A DNA stretch of 49,303 nucleotides, from the NCBI GenBank assembly GCA_000827495.1, contig KN817702.1, positions 3,021 to 52,323 on the forward strand, written 5' to 3'. Made by a program: the position numbers and the translations under genes. The notes beneath the pieces are model-generated. The model worked only from the letters and a program-made list of their open reading frames with translations. It did not search any database and had not been told where the DNA came from. The stretch comes from Hypholoma sublateritium FD-334 SS-4. Lineage: Eukaryota; Basidiomycota; Agaricomycetes; Agaricales; Strophariaceae. Positions 45,741-49,303 of this stretch are shown in pieces (the first letter of the stretch is position 1; the number at the start of each line of letters is the position of its first letter).

Positions 45741-47359
45741 GATGGATGGAGAATCAGTTCTGATCAGCCCATACAACTCAACCACATGTGGTAATGAAGC
45801 CAAACGTACATCAACGCATACCTATTTACTCTCCGCCCGCACTTCAGACAGTAACTTCGCCCGCCCGAGGGATACCGTCCTCCCATTGCACTCCTGCAGT
45901 CCCCATCACGATGTCGACGTCCGCTCACCGCGCCTACCACACCGTGCAGGTCTCCCCCAAGCCCACGTTCAGCTCCTCGAAGTGCAGCATCTCCAACGGT
46001 TCCGCCCAAGGCTGCTTCCCATTGACGTTCCCAAGCCAGCGCACAAACACGGCGCTTAGCCGCTAGCTGACCGCACAGGACGAGACACTTCGTCGACANG
46101 ACCAGGAGCTCGGGCGGCGGTCGGTTCTTCTGAGGTATGGGTATTCTTCTTCGCCACCCCACCGCTTACGCCGGGCTGCGCAGCAGGTGTATCGCTCGCG
46201 TACCCCTTCGGGGCGGTCAACACGTCCGCTGTCTGCTCCGCGAACGCCAATTTCTTGACACTCGCCACCTCCACGGAGACCTTTTTGCTAGCTGGCGACG
46301 ACGACGACGCCACCCGCTGCGCGCTCTCTCTTTCCGCCGTGGTCTGTCCCCCCACCTCGCTCACGACCCGCCGTCTGCGTCCAAGATCGACGATCATCCC
46401 GTTGCCCCCGCCCCTTTCCGTCTGCTCCCCCCAGCTCCTGCCATTCTCGCCCACACCGAGGCTCGCACTGCGCCGCTCGCCGCCTCCCGCCGCTGCCGCC
46501 CAGGCAGCTGGAGACAGTATGCGTTACGTAGCCGAGCTCGTTCCGGATACAGCATACTCCCCATAGCGGACCCTCCAGCAGCCAGGGCGTCTCCGAGCGC
46601 CTTTTCCAGCCGTTTGCCGCCACTAGCACCATCCACACCCTGAGCGCCCATCCCTTCTCGTGCACCGCCCGATACCCGCCGCGTCCGCAAAACCTCCCCA
46701 AAGCGATTCGACGTGGGCTTCGCGAGCTGCTACTGCGGCCGCCGCGCCGCGAGCGCCTCGATATTCTTGTCCGTCCCAGCGCCCGGGCTGCGACTGCGAC
46801 TACGATGCGACCTTGGCCATGTCGGCGCGGAACAGACTGAGACTCCGGCTGCGAGATTGCGACAGCGAGGTTTCTTCATCCGGGTCTAATTGGTTGTCGA
46901 AGTGGTCGCACGCCCGCACGACGCGAGAGGCGAGATGGGGATTGCGTGAGGACGCGGTGGGGAGCTTTGNGCTGTGGATTTCTAGGCCTCGGATGTGTTC
47001 ATCGACTTCTGCGCACCGGACTCTGATAGAGTCTTGGACATACTGCGGTTCTCTGCGATGAGCTGGATAAGAGAAGGCAAACATCAACCCAAAGTATTTT
47101 AGTTTCCAGTAAACGTATCAGACTTATCGATGATCCTTGAAACATACGTATCGTCGCCAGCTCCCTGGAGGTAGCTGAGCATCAGCTGAGTACAGGTATC
47201 ATGGTGGTAAGGGACCACCTCCTACTCCTGCCCAGTCGTTGAAAAGGCCTCCTTCAGCAGGCGGAGTAGAAGTAAATCGCGGGGGACCTAAGCAGGACGG
47301 CGGCCTTGTATCTGCCCAGCTTCCTGGGAATTCACGTATATTCAGAGCAATTAAATTAA
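45741..47359 (-). other. GC-rich stretch with unresolved coding-like frames
   Basis: Minus-strand frames look partly coding but do not join cleanly: SYLQGAGDDT near 47185-47155, QYVQDSIRVRCAEVDEHIRG near 47050-46990, RLEKALGDALAAGG near 46610-46570, and a longer frame 46454-46056 with SKKVSVEVASVKKLAFAEQT. Long open frames on both strands here are expected from high GC content. Adjacent segments sit in different frames and several N bases are present. It could be a decayed or poorly assembled gene. I cannot name a function. Confidence 0.35.
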
Positions 47360-49303
47360 TTAGATGTTCGACATTAACGCCCCCCGCCCCCCGGGGTTGA
47401 AGGGGCCCCAGCTATTGCTGGTCGGGTAATCGCGTAGATAATAAACATAGGCCCGGCTTTGGTCGCGGCGGTTGATCTCCAATGTCTGCTTATCACTTCG
47501 ATTGTCAAGAGTCGTAGCGAGACACGATTGAAGCTGGCAGTGCATCTCAACATCCTCTCTATTAGTAGGATGTGCGATGAACTTGCGGGGTGTATAGGAA
47601 AGGGGCATTGAGTCTTGCTTTAATTTCATGCCCAATTTTGGCACCTGGAATATACTGTAGGGTAATTCCGAACAGAGGTGATTATCAGACGCTACGGAAA
47701 GCTTGAAAGCAATGATTACTGACNGAAGAACGCTTCCTGCGATACCAATGAGGCCCTCGGGGCTCAATTCAGCAGAGAAACTCCAAACATAGTCGAGATT
47801 ATCGTAGATCAGGGGGGTGAAGTGCATAAGGTTTTGGTGGGTGTAGTTGAGCCATGATCGGGAGGAGAGAGCGAAAATGGCCGGGTTGCGGTGAATTTGA
47901 ACGCGAACAAGCTTCACAGGGCGTGTTCCCAGGAATCTGAAAGTCCTCTTGTCTCAGCTATGAGCGGCGTGAATGTTGCGAATAGAACGCACCGAGTCCT
48001 CGTGTCCGTTAGCTGTCCATTGATAGGGTCCAGCACCGTCCGCAGGAGAACACCATTCTGGAGACCAATGTTGACGATCATGGTCGGCTGAGCCTTGTTA
48101 ATACTGGCGTCAAGCATGTCGGCGATGCATATTGANGACGGAGGTGCTGTGAGAGCTTGTAAACTGATGGTGTCGAGTGTGCTCTCGGGGTCCAATGAAA
48201 TAATTCGGACAGTTTGATCCTGCCAACCAACAGCCTGTAAAGAAATGTTATTAAACGAGCAGAAATAGGAGATGTCGTGCAAACCAAGTATGCTCGGGTA
48301 CCTCAGCAATGCTCAGAGCAAGCACTGTGCTCTCCATTGCCTTCCTATCCTGGTATTCGTTCAGTTGACCATCCAGGTCTAACTCGAAGTAGACCAGCTC
48401 TGCGGAGCTCAGGGGTACTACGACCTGGCGCTTGTTGGTGGTCGCGCAGACAATGGTCTTACCCTGAGGCACCCTCCATTCGTTCACACGGCGGTCGGCG
48501 AGGACACGTCTGATACCCTGGGGATGTACTTGAAGCAGTGCGTCCGCGCCGATTTGTTGAACTGCGAGCGTCGGGGCAGCTGAAAGAAAGCCAGTATCTT
48601 GCACTTCCTGGTTGGTTTCTCCGATAGAGAGGACGAGAGTACCGTTGACGAATGAGAGAATGATGTATGAATCAAATGGGTCTGGCAGACGTCAGTATTT
48701 TGAAAGACGAACAAGAACATACCATCTTCATTCCGCTTCGTTGTCCAAACAGCGTTGGGGATACCAGGGAGGTCAGAGCTGGCAGATTTCTCGACTTCCA
48801 GACCATGTCGTAGCGTTCTGAATGTGTTACGTGCGCCACGGCCACAGACTGCAAATATTTGAGGGGTATCGGAATCGGGGAGCAAGTTGAGAACTTTCGA
48901 GTCGATGATAGGGTCGAGAGATTCTAGTTCGTCGGCTACGACCAAATTCTCCAGTGGCCATGGTCGGAAAAATGCTTGAGGGAGAGGGATGCTAGGATCG
49001 CTCATACAAAATGAAGGATATGATGTCGAGCTGAATTCAGGTTCGTTATCATCATCACCCAACTTTTGGAATTGGTATAGATAACTGTTACATAACGGTT
49101 AGGTGACAGAAAGCAAAGAATAAGCGCCTGTGCTTACTGGTTGCCAAATTCGCTCGCCACAAAAAGGAAACCAGATTTTAGGATGCATAGGCTGGATGCC
49201 ACAGGTACAGTATCAAAATACCTAATTTTCAGCGACTTAACCTCCTCCTCTTCATGTTCGATGGTAACTTTGTACAAGTCACCGTCTTCGCTTTGAAGGA
49301 GGA
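47360..49303 (-). CDS. RSE1: Splicing factor 3b subunit 3 (RSE1/SF3B3), partial and broken at its 3' side
   Basis: Exons 49303-49138, 49084-48723, 48681-48302, 48234-47993, 47936-47724 and 47654 onward cover the middle of the protein; the start is outside the window. Diagnostic segments are [110 protein letters not shown] and [18 protein letters not shown]3B3 is a three-propeller scaffold of the U2 snRNP SF3b complex. After HPTN (47561) the similarity stops; translation reads on to a stop at 47360 in unrelated sequence. The C-terminal part of about 500-600 residues is not found in the window. Just before [11 protein letters not shown] about eleven usually conserved residues are absent or unspliceable. 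Confidence 0.88.
47365..47552. repeat. LTR-like 188-bp sequence next to the RSE1 break
   Basis: On the plus strand the segment begins TGTTCGACATT and ends GCATCTCAACA, so it has TG...CA ends with a short imperfect inverted repeat (TGTT...AACA). It starts six bases after the last RSE1-like codon, and those six bases (AGAGGA on the minus strand) are purine-rich. No flanking target-site duplication is visible. The reading as an LTR is tentative. Confidence 0.3.

Noticed and set aside
46137..46643. 168-aa plus-strand open frame
   Set aside because: It mirrors open frames on the other strand in GC-rich DNA. Its Arg/Pro/Ser/Ala composition is typical of a shadow frame.
46800..47087. ING/PHD-type chromatin protein suggested by QYVQDSIRVRCAEVDEHIRG
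   Set aside because: A loose likeness to a helical region only; no PHD finger was found downstream and neighbouring frames do not join.
1..49303. tRNA genes, CRISPR arrays, operons and bacterial regulatory signals
   Set aside because: I saw no convincing tRNA A/B-box pair, no regular spacer-repeat array, and the gene structures are eukaryotic.

Overview
The window looks like nuclear DNA of a basidiomycete fungus, most likely a mushroom-forming agaricomycete. Genes are dense and intron-rich, nearly all introns are about 45-90 nt with GT...AG ends, and the recognisable proteins are eukaryotic housekeeping proteins. All exon structures below were read by eye; for each spliced model I checked that exon lengths keep frame from start to stop.

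Layout. 1-4085: a Ty3/gypsy-type LTR retrotransposon on the minus strand, cut by the window edge (pol, gag, leader, one LTR), followed by about 1.5 kb without a gene. 5593-9269 (-): a 1190-aa, mostly disordered protein I do not recognise. 11698-15861 (+): two tandem YheT/EMB8-type alpha/beta-hydrolase genes with the same eight-exon architecture. 15990-17802: a divergent pair, a Gir2/RWDD1-like protein (-) and mitochondrial ribosomal protein bS21m (+). 19551-21238 (+): an unrecognised 436-aa protein, tail to tail with a cyclin K/T-type cyclin (21287-22648, -). 23.9-24.15 kb: a possible small gene. 25350-26821 (-): eIF2B alpha, divergent from a 205-aa orphan (27075-27692, +). 28287-30178 (+): methionine aminopeptidase 1. 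30322-33033 (-): an SCT1/GPT2-type glycerol-3-phosphate acyltransferase. 33515-40750 (-): a 2152-aa XMAP215/Dis1 microtubule polymerase. 41218-44124 (-): anaphase-promoting complex subunit 5. 45133-45740 (-): a small unrecognised gene, then a GC-rich doubtful stretch. 47360-49303 (-): the middle part of RSE1/SF3B3, which loses homology abruptly beside an LTR-like sequence.

The genes do not form a pathway cluster; they serve separate core processes (translation, lipid synthesis, mitosis, splicing, transcription). XMAP215 and APC5 are both mitotic and adjacent in the same orientation, but I infer no operon-like link.

I did not find a clearly new biological system. The most interesting observations are in the retroelement: an 11-bp LTR/leader complementarity that fits Tf1-like self-priming, and an in-phase -1 slippery heptamer abutting the gag stop. 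The broken RSE1 gene and the strictly conserved exon plan of the hydrolase pair come next. Ambiguous bases (N) are confined to the two ends of the window (before about 4.9 kb and from 45.5 to 48.2 kb), so fine detail there is less certain.
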